Below, in pieces: positions 17,645 through 25,858 of a DNA stretch of 64,000 bases. Below the pieces are notes generated by a model. That model had not been told where the DNA came from, did no database searches, and was given only the letters and a program-made list of their open reading frames with translations. This DNA comes from Bacteroidales bacterium (GTDB lineage Bacteria; Bacteroidota; Bacteroidia; Bacteroidales; Lentimicrobiaceae): the NCBI GenBank assembly GCA_016709025.1, contig JADJEQ010000003.1, forward strand, positions 350,020-414,019. The letters run 5' to 3'. The first letter of the stretch is position 1. Each line of letters starts with the position of its first letter. Made by a program: the position numbers and the translations under genes.

Positions 17645-18340
17645 ATGCATTTACAGCAATTCAATATTCCCAACCTATTACTCGAAATAAACCGGGCTGA
17701 AATTTATGCAGTACTCGGTGTATCTGCCGAAGCACGGGGATTGGTTGATGAATATATTGATGAGGTTTTCATGAATGGTCCTGAACTTCTAAAGATTACC
17801 GGTGGATATCTCATTGTTGAAGACGTTGTAATGGATACAAAGTTAAAACAGGTTCTTGTTAATGGAATTCCATTCAACATCAAAAATATTATTTTTCAAC
17901 AACTCAAGGCAAGTAAAAAAATTGCCGTTTTTGCTTGCACAATCGGGGATGCATTGTTTGAAAAATCACGTACACTGATGGTTAATAATGAAATGCTGCA
18001 TGGCTATATTTACGATATATATGGAAGTCTTGCAGTTGAGAATGCGATGGAGCAGATACAAAATAATTTAAAGCTTGAAATGGCTAAAACTGGTTCAGGA
18101 ATTTCAAACCGCTACAGCCCCGGATATTGCGGATGGATGGTTTCTGAGCAAAAGAAGCTGTTCAGTTTACTACCACCTGGATTCTGCGGTATTTCACTTT
18201 CCGATTCATGCCTCATGCAGCCCATAAAATCCATCAGTGGGTTTATTGGTATTGGCCCTGAGATTCATCACAAAGCTTATACCTGCGAAGTTTGCGATTC
18301 TTCCCAATGCCTTTATCGCAACTTAAAGCAAAATAAGTAA
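17645..18340 (+). CDS. Stand-alone MetH-activation-domain-like protein
   Basis: 231 residues resembling the C-terminal AdoMet-binding activation domain of cobalamin-dependent methionine synthase. The domain carries R156-Y-S-P-G-Y161 (the family's R-x-x-P-G-Y AdoMet-binding motif), a preceding F-A-C-T-I-G segment and a C-terminal C-x-x-C. In MetH this domain reductively re-methylates inactive cob(II)alamin using AdoMet. Here it is free-standing, 6 bp after the sugar porter and before two methyltransferases and a corrinoid protein, so it probably reactivates that corrinoid protein. The usual iron-sulfur activator (RamA type) is not present in the window. Confidence 0.85.
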   Translation: MHLQQFNIPNLLLEINRAEIYAVLGVSAEARGLVDEYIDEVFMNGPELLKITGGYLIVEDVVMDTKLKQVLVNGIPFNIKNIIFQQLKASKKIAVFACTIGDALFEKSRTLMVNNEMLHGYIYDIYGSLAVENAMEQIQNNLKLEMAKTGSGISNRYSPGYCGWMVSEQKKLFSLLPPGFCGISLSDSCLMQPIKSISGFIGIGPEIHHKAYTCEVCDSSQCLYRNLKQNK

Positions 18341-18375
18341 TTATGGTTTTACTTTTAACCTAATAATTGAAGCAT

Positions 18376-19392
18376 ATGAACAAAAAACAACAATTCGAAA
18401 AATTACTTTCAGGTGAACTCCATTCAACTGTGTTATTCAAACCCATACTGATGCATTTTGCCGCCCGGTTTAATAAAACAACGTATGGCAAACTTGCTTC
18501 GGATTACAAAGTACTGGTTGAGTCGAACACACGCTGTATGGAATACTTCGACCTCGATACGGTAAGCCTGATCAGTGATCCTTACCGCGAAACCTCTGCT
18601 TTTGGCGCCCGTATTGAATTTATACCTGAAGGCGTTCCCAAATGCCTGAACAAAGTAATACAAAATGAGGAAGATGCCAAAAATTTAGTGATTCCTGACA
18701 TTTATAATTGTGAGCGAACCCGCGACAGGATTTCAGGAGCTGCCTACTATCAGAAACTGCTAAAAGGAACTGTTCCGGTGGGAGGATGGATTGAAGGCCC
18801 GCTTGCAGAAGCCTGCGATTTAGCCGGTGTAAGTGAGATGCTGATGAATCTGATGTGCGATCCTGATTATTCAAATCTGATCATGGATAAATGCATGATA
18901 GTAGCCCGCGAATTTGCAAAAGCACAGATAAATGAAGGCTGCGACTATATTGGAATTGGCGATGCAATTTGTTCCCAGATTGATGCCTCCACTTATGATT
19001 TTTATGTTAAAGACAGGCATAAAGAACTTGTTGATCATATCCATTCGCTGGGAGCCAAAGCTAAGCTGCATATCTGCGGGAATATCGAACATTTATTGCC
19101 AGCCATCAGCAGTCTGAATGTGGATATTATTGATCTTGACTGGCAGGTTGATTTACATGAAGCCCGGAAAATATTGGGTGATAATGTAGTAATCAAAGGA
19201 AATATAAACCCTGTTATAATACAGGAAGCAACCTCACAACACCTTGAAAGCCTGGCTAAAGAACTTGTTCAACAAATGCAGGGCCAGAAATTTATTCTTT
19301 CAGGTGGCTGCGAAATCGGTGTTAATACTCCTATAACAAATCTTATGAAACTGGCTGAAATTTCAACCAAAACTAAACCAATTAACCTATAA
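18376..19392 (+). CDS. UroD-type corrinoid methyltransferase (first)
   Basis: 338 residues from ATG 18376 (a TTG nine bases upstream would add three residues). It belongs to the uroporphyrinogen decarboxylase-like methyltransferases, which include MtaA/CmuA and aryl-ether O-demethylase components. A zinc site is visible: H232-x-C234 in L-H-I-C-G-N and C312 in S-G-G-C-E-I-G. E-G-P-L-A-E-A and F-G-A-R-I also fit. It lacks the decarboxylase's N-terminal arginine motif. It probably moves a methyl group between substrate and corrinoid, or from corrinoid to an acceptor. A second paralogue follows 11 bp later. Confidence 0.88.
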   Translation: MNKKQQFEKLLSGELHSTVLFKPILMHFAARFNKTTYGKLASDYKVLVESNTRCMEYFDLDTVSLISDPYRETSAFGARIEFIPEGVPKCLNKVIQNEEDAKNLVIPDIYNCERTRDRISGAAYYQKLLKGTVPVGGWIEGPLAEACDLAGVSEMLMNLMCDPDYSNLIMDKCMIVAREFAKAQINEGCDYIGIGDAICSQIDASTYDFYVKDRHKELVDHIHSLGAKAKLHICGNIEHLLPAISSLNVDIIDLDWQVDLHEARKILGDNVVIKGNINPVIIQEATSQHLESLAKELVQQMQGQKFILSGGCEIGVNTPITNLMKLAEISTKTKPINL

Positions 19393-19403
19393 TCCATTTT
19401 AGT

Positions 19404-20414
19404 ATGAAAATGAATATGACAGAATGGAAAAATTCCATTTTAGCAAATCCCGATAAATTAGCTGTACCGGTTATGACATATCCCGGACTTCAGCTTATTG
19501 GTAAGTCGGTTATTGATATGGTTACACTGGGAGAAGTTCAATACAACTGTGTTAAAGCATTATCCGAAAAATTTCCTGCTGTAGGCGCAATAACTTTAAT
19601 TATGGATTTGTCAGTTGAAGCTGAGGCCTTTGGCAGCCATATTAACTTCAGTGAAGACGAAATTCCCACGGTTTCAAAAAGATTGATAGATTCATTTGAG
19701 CAGGTGGTTAACCTTAAAATTCCGGCAATCGGTGAAGGAAGAACTAAAAGCCATTTAAACGCAGCCCGGTTAGCTGCAGAAAATATCACAACCCGGCCGG
19801 TATTCGGCGGTATCATAGGTCCCTATTCCTTAGCTGGTCGTCTTTACGATATTACCGAAATGATGACAGCTATACTTATTGAACCTGAAGGTGCTCATGA
19901 ACTTTTAAGCCTGTGCACCGCATTTTTAAAAGAGTATGCGCTGGCTTTTAAAAATGCAGGTTGTAATGGCGTTGTAATTGCTGAACCGGCTGCCGGATTA
20001 CTTGCTGATTATCAATGCGAGGAGTTTTCATCCCAATATGTAAAGCAAATAGTTGATTTTGTGCAGGATGACAACTTTATGGTGGTATTGCATAATTGTG
20101 GAAATACAGTCAGCCTGGTTGAATCAATGTTAGGAACCGGGGCTTCCGGTTTTCATTTTGGAAATGCTGTTGATATGCTCGAAATTCTTCCTCAGGTTCC
20201 TTCAAACAGACTTGTGTTCGGTAATTTAGATCCTGCGGGAGTTATAAAAAATGGCACTCCGGAAATCATTAAAGTAAAAACGAAAGAACTTTTAACACGA
20301 ACAGAGGAATACAACAATTTTGTAATTTCCTCCGGTTGCGATATACCACCAGGAACAAAGATCGAAAACATTGATGCCTTTTTCGAAGCCATTGCCGAGT
20401 ATAATAAAGGCTGA
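19404..20414 (+). CDS. UroD-type corrinoid methyltransferase (second)
   Basis: 336 residues, same family as its upstream neighbour but clearly divergent. The zinc ligands are H230-x-C232 in L-H-N-C-G-N and C312 in S-S-G-C-D-I-P-P-G. G-G-I-I-G-P-Y-S-L-A-G and G-N-L-D-P-A-G-V match the MtaA/MtbA-like branch, whose known members transfer methyl groups from corrinoid protein to coenzyme M. Non-methanogens lack that acceptor, so here it may use tetrahydrofolate, homocysteine or another thiol (inference). Several ATGs near the start (19404, 19410, 19416) are possible. The two paralogues plausibly form the substrate-side and acceptor-side transferases. Confidence 0.88.
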   Translation: MKMNMTEWKNSILANPDKLAVPVMTYPGLQLIGKSVIDMVTLGEVQYNCVKALSEKFPAVGAITLIMDLSVEAEAFGSHINFSEDEIPTVSKRLIDSFEQVVNLKIPAIGEGRTKSHLNAARLAAENITTRPVFGGIIGPYSLAGRLYDITEMMTAILIEPEGAHELLSLCTAFLKEYALAFKNAGCNGVVIAEPAAGLLADYQCEEFSSQYVKQIVDFVQDDNFMVVLHNCGNTVSLVESMLGTGASGFHFGNAVDMLEILPQVPSNRLVFGNLDPAGVIKNGTPEIIKVKTKELLTRTEEYNNFVISSGCDIPPGTKIENIDAFFEAIAEYNKG

Positions 20415-20447
20415 TTCAAACAGGATTAACCCATAAAGACCAAAGTT

Positions 20448-21110
20448 ATGAATGAAATAATAGAGAAACTGACAACTTGTATTGAGTTTGGCAAAATCAA
20501 TCAAAAATCACCTTTCCCGCCTTCGATGAGGGGTGAGGTTGGCGCTGATGAATTAACAAAACAGGCGTTGGAAGAAGGGATAAAACCTACCGAAATTCTG
20601 GAGCAAGGTTTAATTCCTGGCATGAATGCTGTCGGACTGAAGTTTAGCCAGGGGAAAGTGTTTGTTCCGGAAATGCTGATGGCAGCCAAAGCTATGAGTA
20701 CTGCGCTGGTTCATCTGAAACCCTATTTCCAGTCAGGTGAAGTAAAACGAAAAGGAACCTTCATTATAGGCACTGTATTCGGAGATTTACATGACATTGG
20801 TAAAAACCTGGTAGCAATGACCGTAGAAGGTGCAGGATGGGAAGTAATTGATTTAGGTGTAGATGTCAAAGCCGAAACCTTTCTGGATACGCTTGAAAAG
20901 TACCCTGATAGTACAGTTGGGATTTCCGCACTGTTAACTACTACTATGGCTAACATGGAATCGGTAGTAAAAATGCTGAAAGAAAAACATCCCTCAACAA
21001 AAATTTTAGTAGGCGGTGCACCTCTCAATACTGAATTCAGCAATAAGATCGGAGCCGATTTTTATTGTCGCGATCCCCAGGGCGCAGTAGCATACCTGAA
21101 CAATTTGTAA
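20448..21110 (+). CDS. Corrinoid (cobalamin)-binding methyltransferase protein
   Basis: 220 residues of the MtaC/MtbC/MtvC type. An N-terminal helical cap (residues about 1-95, with G-L-I-P-G-M and F-V-P-E-M-L-M-A-A-K-A-M) is followed by the Rossmann B12-binding domain with D113-x-H115-x-x-G118 (G-D-L-H-D-I-G-K-N), whose histidine binds cobalt from below, then S-A-L-L-T-T-T and G-G-A-P-L. It carries the methyl group between the two adjacent UroD-type transferases. It starts 33 bp after the second transferase gene. Confidence 0.93.
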   Translation: MNEIIEKLTTCIEFGKINQKSPFPPSMRGEVGADELTKQALEEGIKPTEILEQGLIPGMNAVGLKFSQGKVFVPEMLMAAKAMSTALVHLKPYFQSGEVKRKGTFIIGTVFGDLHDIGKNLVAMTVEGAGWEVIDLGVDVKAETFLDTLEKYPDSTVGISALLTTTMANMESVVKMLKEKHPSTKILVGGAPLNTEFSNKIGADFYCRDPQGAVAYLNNL

Positions 21111-21173
21111 AAACGCTAAACGAAACATTTTAACTCAATTGATTGATTTTAAAATCCGTTAAAAAGCAACAAA

Positions 21174-21713
21174 ATGAAAAAAATTGAACTTTCTCCCAAA
21201 ATATACATAGTAATTGGAATGATATTTACCGGAGCAATAATGCGGCTTATTCCCCACTGGCATAATTTTACCCCGGTTGCGGCAATAGCATTGTTTGGCG
21301 GCACTTTTTTGAAACGTAAGGACCTTGCATTTCTTGTGCCGGTTTCAGCAATGTTATTGAGCGATCTTATTATCGGATTTCATTCAACAATGCTTCCTGT
21401 ATACTTTAGTTTTATTGCAATTGTGGGCATTGGAATGGTATTGCAAAGCAGGCTAACTGTAATGAATACGATTTCAGCTTCATTGGCAGCATCATTTATG
21501 TTTTATCTGGTAACCAATTTTGCAAGCTGGATTTCCGGATTTATGCCCTATCCAATGAATGTCGCAGGCCTGTTACAGTCGTATATTGCTGGTTTGCCTT
21601 TCTTTTTTAATGGTTTACTTGGCGACCTGTTTTACACATCGGTATTTTTCGGGGCAGTATATTTGAAAACAAAAGGGAGTACAATAATCCTGAATAAAAA
21701 CTGGCAACACTAA
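21174..21713 (+). CDS. Small integral membrane protein, DUF6580-like
   Basis: 179 residues with about five hydrophobic segments. The N-terminal R-L-I-P-H-W-H-N-F-T-P-V-A-A-I-A-L-F-G-G pattern recalls the DUF6580 family, which resembles the substrate-binding component of ECF vitamin transporters. It follows the corrinoid protein by 63 bp in the same direction. A role in corrinoid uptake is possible by context only. Function is otherwise unknown. Confidence 0.7.
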   Translation: MKKIELSPKIYIVIGMIFTGAIMRLIPHWHNFTPVAAIALFGGTFLKRKDLAFLVPVSAMLLSDLIIGFHSTMLPVYFSFIAIVGIGMVLQSRLTVMNTISASLAASFMFYLVTNFASWISGFMPYPMNVAGLLQSYIAGLPFFFNGLLGDLFYTSVFFGAVYLKTKGSTIILNKNWQH

Positions 21714-21815
21714 CTATTCCAAAGGATTTGAACAGAGAGATCATTCAGGATATCGCCATCATAACCATAGATGTAAAAGTCTGACATCCTTACATAAACT
21801 CACAACCCATTTGAT

Positions 21816-23438
21816 ATGAAAAAGTATTTGTTGCTTCTCTTAATTTTCAGTTCGCTTTTCATCAATTCCTGTTCATCGTTAAATAATAAAACTATAGTAG
21901 ACGAGCCGGGCTGGAACGATGAAATCTTCTACCATGTCAACCAGCGAAGTTTCTTTGATTCGAATGGTGACCGGCATGGCGATCTGAATGGCTTTGTTGA
22001 AAAGCTTGGTTATCTCAAAGAACTGGGTGTAACAACAATATTATTTACACCACTTTATGAATCAGATTTTTACCATAATTATTTTGCCAAAGATTATGAA
22101 AAAATTGATCCTGAATATGGCACAATGGAGGATTATCTTGCTTTTGTGAAAGCAGTCCATCTAAACGGCCTCAAGTTCATCATGGATATGGAAACCCAGT
22201 ATGCGCAAAACGGCAACAAGTGGTTTGATGAATCCTACAAAAATCCTGCCTCACCCTATGCTGCGTTTATTCATTACAGCGATTCATTAAACCGTTACCC
22301 TGATCAGTTTTATATTCCATCGGGTTCTGATTTGAAGGAATTCAGGGCATGGCCCGACCAGAAATTATACATTGTATACCTTAACCTGAACAACCAAAAA
22401 GTAAAAGACTGGACAAAAACATTCTATACACACTGGGTTGATCCCAATGGGGATGGGAAGTTTGATGATGGTGTTGATGGCTACCGGATTGATCATATGA
22501 TGGACAACCTTGACGACAGGGGGATTTTTACAAATATGTTCGTCAACTTTTGGAATCCGGTCTTCAAAAGCTGCAAGGCTATTAACCCTGACCTGTTTGT
22601 AGTCGGCGAACAATCGAACTGGGCTGAATATGGTGAAGATATGATACAGAAAAGCGGTATTGATGCAAGTTTCGGATTTCCGATTCATTTTGCCATAGCC
22701 GGAACCCCTGAATACTTCAGAGGCAGTTCGGCCGACTCGTCCTTAAAAAACAGCCTGGACGCAAATAATATAGGGAAACAAGTAACAGAAACTTTAAAGA
22801 GAATTTCGAAAGGGAAATACTATATAAACTTTCTCGAAAACCATGATACAGAACGATTTGCTTCCATCGTAAAGAAAGATAAAGAAAAGATCAGGTGCGG
22901 AGCGGTCTTAAATATTCTATTGCCTGGTATACCTTCGATATATTACGGTCAGGAACTGGGCGTTACCGGTCAGATCGGTAATTGGGGATACGACGCGAAT
23001 CATATACCAGTCAGGGAAGCTTTTCCCTGGACCCCTGATCCTGATGAACCCGGCACCGCAGTGTTTTATAAAGATTCAGGGCCATGGTGGGATCAATCGT
23101 ACTTTAAAACCGGTGAATCCGCCCAACTTGCCTTGTCGGTACAGCAAAAAGACCCCACTTCTCTGTGGAATTTATATTGTAAGCTCATACATTATCGCAG
23201 AACCAGCAATGCAATAAAAAACGGTGATTTTAAACTGATACAACCCGTGAAACCAGGTATTCTGGCATTTTCAAGGGAATATGCCGGCGAAAAAGTCATA
23301 GTTATCATGAATCTTTCAGATAATACAAATACCACCAGATTACTTTCCGATAAAAAACCTGATTTTCAGGAGAAAACCAGTATTCACGGCAATGATCTGG
23401 TACTTCAACCTTATGGTTTCATTATTTATCAAGAATGA
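21816..23438 (+). CDS. GH13 alpha-amylase-family lipoprotein
   Basis: 540 residues. The N-terminus is a lipoprotein signal with cysteine C19 in I-N-S-C-S-S, so the enzyme is anchored in a membrane, probably the outer one. The catalytic (beta/alpha)8 barrel shows G-Y-R-I-D-H with nucleophile D226, V-V-G-E-Q with acid/base E265 and E-N-H-D-T-E-R with D344. A small C-terminal beta domain follows (about 460-540). GH13 enzymes hydrolyse or transfer alpha-glucans. It stands alone, 102 bp after the membrane-protein gene and without a SusC/SusD pair in view. Subfamily and exact activity are not determinable by eye. Confidence 0.93.
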   Translation: MKKYLLLLLIFSSLFINSCSSLNNKTIVDEPGWNDEIFYHVNQRSFFDSNGDRHGDLNGFVEKLGYLKELGVTTILFTPLYESDFYHNYFAKDYEKIDPEYGTMEDYLAFVKAVHLNGLKFIMDMETQYAQNGNKWFDESYKNPASPYAAFIHYSDSLNRYPDQFYIPSGSDLKEFRAWPDQKLYIVYLNLNNQKVKDWTKTFYTHWVDPNGDGKFDDGVDGYRIDHMMDNLDDRGIFTNMFVNFWNPVFKSCKAINPDLFVVGEQSNWAEYGEDMIQKSGIDASFGFPIHFAIAGTPEYFRGSSADSSLKNSLDANNIGKQVTETLKRISKGKYYINFLENHDTERFASIVKKDKEKIRCGAVLNILLPGIPSIYYGQELGVTGQIGNWGYDANHIPVREAFPWTPDPDEPGTAVFYKDSGPWWDQSYFKTGESAQLALSVQQKDPTSLWNLYCKLIHYRRTSNAIKNGDFKLIQPVKPGILAFSREYAGEKVIVIMNLSDNTNTTRLLSDKKPDFQEKTSIHGNDLVLQPYGFIIYQE

Positions 23439-23562
23439 TAATCAAGTAAGTAATGGATACTGTGATTATGGCTTTTGTTAAGTTTAACCGAAACCAGATT
23501 TTTTAGAACTCACCTAAAATAAGATAGAACGACATGCGTTGCTATATTATACTTATCCCGAT

Positions 23563-24375
23563 ATGAAAAAACTTTGGCTGGTTGTTTTAACAATTACTGT
23601 TTTAATCCTGACTTCTTGCGGACGCGGTTCAGAAAACAGCATGAACCTGAGCCCTGAGTCAGACGAACTTTCTTCCAATGCTCTCAAAGAAAGCGGAGCA
23701 ACTCCGGCGGACGAGGTAAACCGGAAACTGATCAAAACCGGAGATCTTTCATTTAAAACCGATGATCTTGATGCTACCGGAAAAAGAATAAAGGAGGCCA
23801 TCCGGAAACACAAAGCCTGGATTTCCTCTGAAAATGAAAACACTTCCGGAAGACAGATTAACAGGATGGTAACCATCCGTGTGCCTGCAGACCGGTTTGA
23901 TGCCATGATTGCAGACATTGGTGCAGGTGTTGAGCGGTTCGATCAGAAAAACATCAGTTCCAACGACGTAACGGAAGAATTCCTGGATGTTGAGGCCCGG
24001 CTAAAAAACCGGAAATCCCTCGAAATCAGGTATCTTGAATTGCTTTCCAAAGCTTCGACAACAGCCGATCTTCTTCAGATCGAGAACCAGATAAACATGT
24101 TGCGCGGTGAAATTGAATCCATTGAAGGAAGAATGAAATACCTGTCCAACCAGGTTGACTATTCCACCCTGACTGTAAATTATTATAAAGTGGTGCCTGT
24201 GCAGTCGCACTTGTGGAAGAAAATTGAACAGGGTTTGCAAAACGGCTGGACAGCATTGATGTATGTCATCATTCTGATTGCCACCTTATGGCCATTCCTC
24301 TTGATCGGGTTTATGGCTTATTTTGGAATCAGGATTTATCTGAAAAAGAAAAGAAAAACCAACCTCCATCCATAA
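23563..24375 (+). CDS. DUF4349-family lipoprotein
   Basis: 270 residues from ATG 23563. Lipobox cysteine C19 lies in L-T-S-C-G. Residues about 60-215 are the DUF4349 region: K-T-G-D-L-S-F, V-T-I-R-V-P-A-D-R-F-D, then a coiled-coil stretch (about 140-190) with E-N-Q-I-N-M-L-R-G-E-I-E. One membrane helix lies near residues 230-255, followed by a basic tail. Function is unknown for the family, which is usually a membrane-anchored periplasmic or surface protein. Its stop codon overlaps the start of the HAD gene by one base. Confidence 0.88.
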   Translation: MKKLWLVVLTITVLILTSCGRGSENSMNLSPESDELSSNALKESGATPADEVNRKLIKTGDLSFKTDDLDATGKRIKEAIRKHKAWISSENENTSGRQINRMVTIRVPADRFDAMIADIGAGVERFDQKNISSNDVTEEFLDVEARLKNRKSLEIRYLELLSKASTTADLLQIENQINMLRGEIESIEGRMKYLSNQVDYSTLTVNYYKVVPVQSHLWKKIEQGLQNGWTALMYVIILIATLWPFLLIGFMAYFGIRIYLKKKRKTNLHP

Positions 24376-25076
24376 TGATCAGAGTAATCGGGTTTGATGC
24401 CGACGACACCCTCTGGGTAAATGAACCGAATTACCAGCAAACGGAAATTGAATTCTGCCGGATGCTGCAACCCTGGCTTTCCAGTGAAAAAACCTCACAG
24501 GAGTTATTTTCAACCGAGATGGCCAACCTGGAGTTCTATGGCTTCGGGGCCAAGGGGTTTGTTCTTTCGATGTTGGAAACGGCAGTCAGGGTAACTGAAA
24601 ACCAGATCAGTGCAGGCGACCTGTTTAAAATCATTGAACTGGGAAAGGAATTGCTTGATAAGGATGTTGAATTACTTGAAGGCGTAAAATCTGTGCTGGA
24701 ATCGCTGAAGGGAAACTGCAGGGTTATTCTTGCTACCAAGGGCGATCTGCTTGATCAGGAACGGAAACTCAGGAAATCAGGCCTCGAAGGCTATTTCCAC
24801 CACATCGAAATCATGAGCGATAAAACTGAAAAACATTACCTGAAACTTCTTGCCCACCTGGAAATTGAACCACATGAGTTTATGATGGTTGGCAATTCGC
24901 TGAAATCGGATATCATGCCGGTTCTGAATTTAGGCGGTTATGGCGTACATGTGCCCTATCACACCACCTGGCAACATGAAAACACCAACCATTTGCCTGA
25001 AAACCCTAACTTTGCGCAGATTCAGGAATTAAGCAAACTCCCTGAATTATTGACTAAATATGAAATCAGCAATTGA
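24375..25076 (+). CDS. HAD-superfamily phosphatase
   Basis: 233 residues. I take the ATG overlapping the upstream stop, because a longer frame would run through the DUF4349 tail and place the catalytic motif too far in. Motif I is D8-A-D10-D-T, motif II the threonine of L-A-T-K-G-D, and motifs III/IV are K/E residues ending V-G-N-S-L-K-S-D. A cap domain lies between motifs I and II. HAD enzymes of this type dephosphorylate small molecules in the cytoplasm. Its end overlaps the CAT-like gene by 17 bp, suggesting translational coupling. Confidence 0.9.
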   Translation: MIRVIGFDADDTLWVNEPNYQQTEIEFCRMLQPWLSSEKTSQELFSTEMANLEFYGFGAKGFVLSMLETAVRVTENQISAGDLFKIIELGKELLDKDVELLEGVKSVLESLKGNCRVILATKGDLLDQERKLRKSGLEGYFHHIEIMSDKTEKHYLKLLAHLEIEPHEFMMVGNSLKSDIMPVLNLGGYGVHVPYHTTWQHENTNHLPENPNFAQIQELSKLPELLTKYEISN

Positions 25077-25698
25077 TCTGAATACCTGGAACAGGAAAGA
25101 ACATTTTGAATTTTTCAACAACTTTGACGAACCCTTTTTCGGAATTGTTGCGGATATTGACTGTACGAACGCACTCTCTTTCTGCCGCGAAAATCAGTAT
25201 TCATTCTTCCATTTCTACTTATATCAGTCACTTCGGTCAGCCAACCAGGTTGAAGCGTTCCGGTACAGAATCGAAGACGGGAAACCAGTGGTTTATGATG
25301 TTGTACATGCATCATCTACCATCAGCCGTCCGGATAAAACCTTCGGATTTTCGTTTATTCCTTTTGCGGAAAGCTTCAGTGAATTCAGTGAGTTTGTAAA
25401 AATGGAAACAACAGCCGTTGCCGCTTCCCCGGGACTCAGATTAAACGAAAATACCAGCCGGAATGATGTCATTCATTTCTCTGTTTTACCGTGGATAAGT
25501 TTTAAAGGCCTTACCCATGCCCGGCATTTTCAATACAGAGACAGTGTCCCGAAAATTACTTTCGGGAAATATTACCAGTCAGGAAACAAGTTGTTGATGC
25601 CTGTTTCGGTCAATGCCCACCATGGCCTGATGGATGCATTGCATGTGTCATTTTTTCTCGACAAATTGGAGCAGTATCTTAAATATCCTTCGGTTTAA
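25060..25698 (+). CDS. Chloramphenicol acetyltransferase-like acyltransferase
   Basis: 212 residues, the length of a CAT monomer. The catalytic motif is H187-H188-G-L-M-D192-A, close to the canonical H-H-x-x-x-D-G but with the last glycine replaced by alanine. The N-terminal W-x-R-K-E-H-F-E-F-F matches CAT enzymes. Chromosomal homologues often acetylate unknown substrates, so drug resistance should not be assumed. It overlaps the HAD gene by 17 bp. Confidence 0.88.
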   Translation: MKSAIDLNTWNRKEHFEFFNNFDEPFFGIVADIDCTNALSFCRENQYSFFHFYLYQSLRSANQVEAFRYRIEDGKPVVYDVVHASSTISRPDKTFGFSFIPFAESFSEFSEFVKMETTAVAASPGLRLNENTSRNDVIHFSVLPWISFKGLTHARHFQYRDSVPKITFGKYYQSGNKLLMPVSVNAHHGLMDALHVSFFLDKLEQYLKYPSV

Positions 25699-25858
25699 CG
25701 GCCTGAAAACATAAATCTGAAAGTGTACACATCAGCGTTCGGAACCGTACATCGCCGGTTTTCAACAAACGGTGGCATTTTTATATCTATTTGATAAATT
25801 GGCATATAGTCTATCTGGCATGATTGTTAATATAGAGGCAACAAAAAAAATCAAATCA

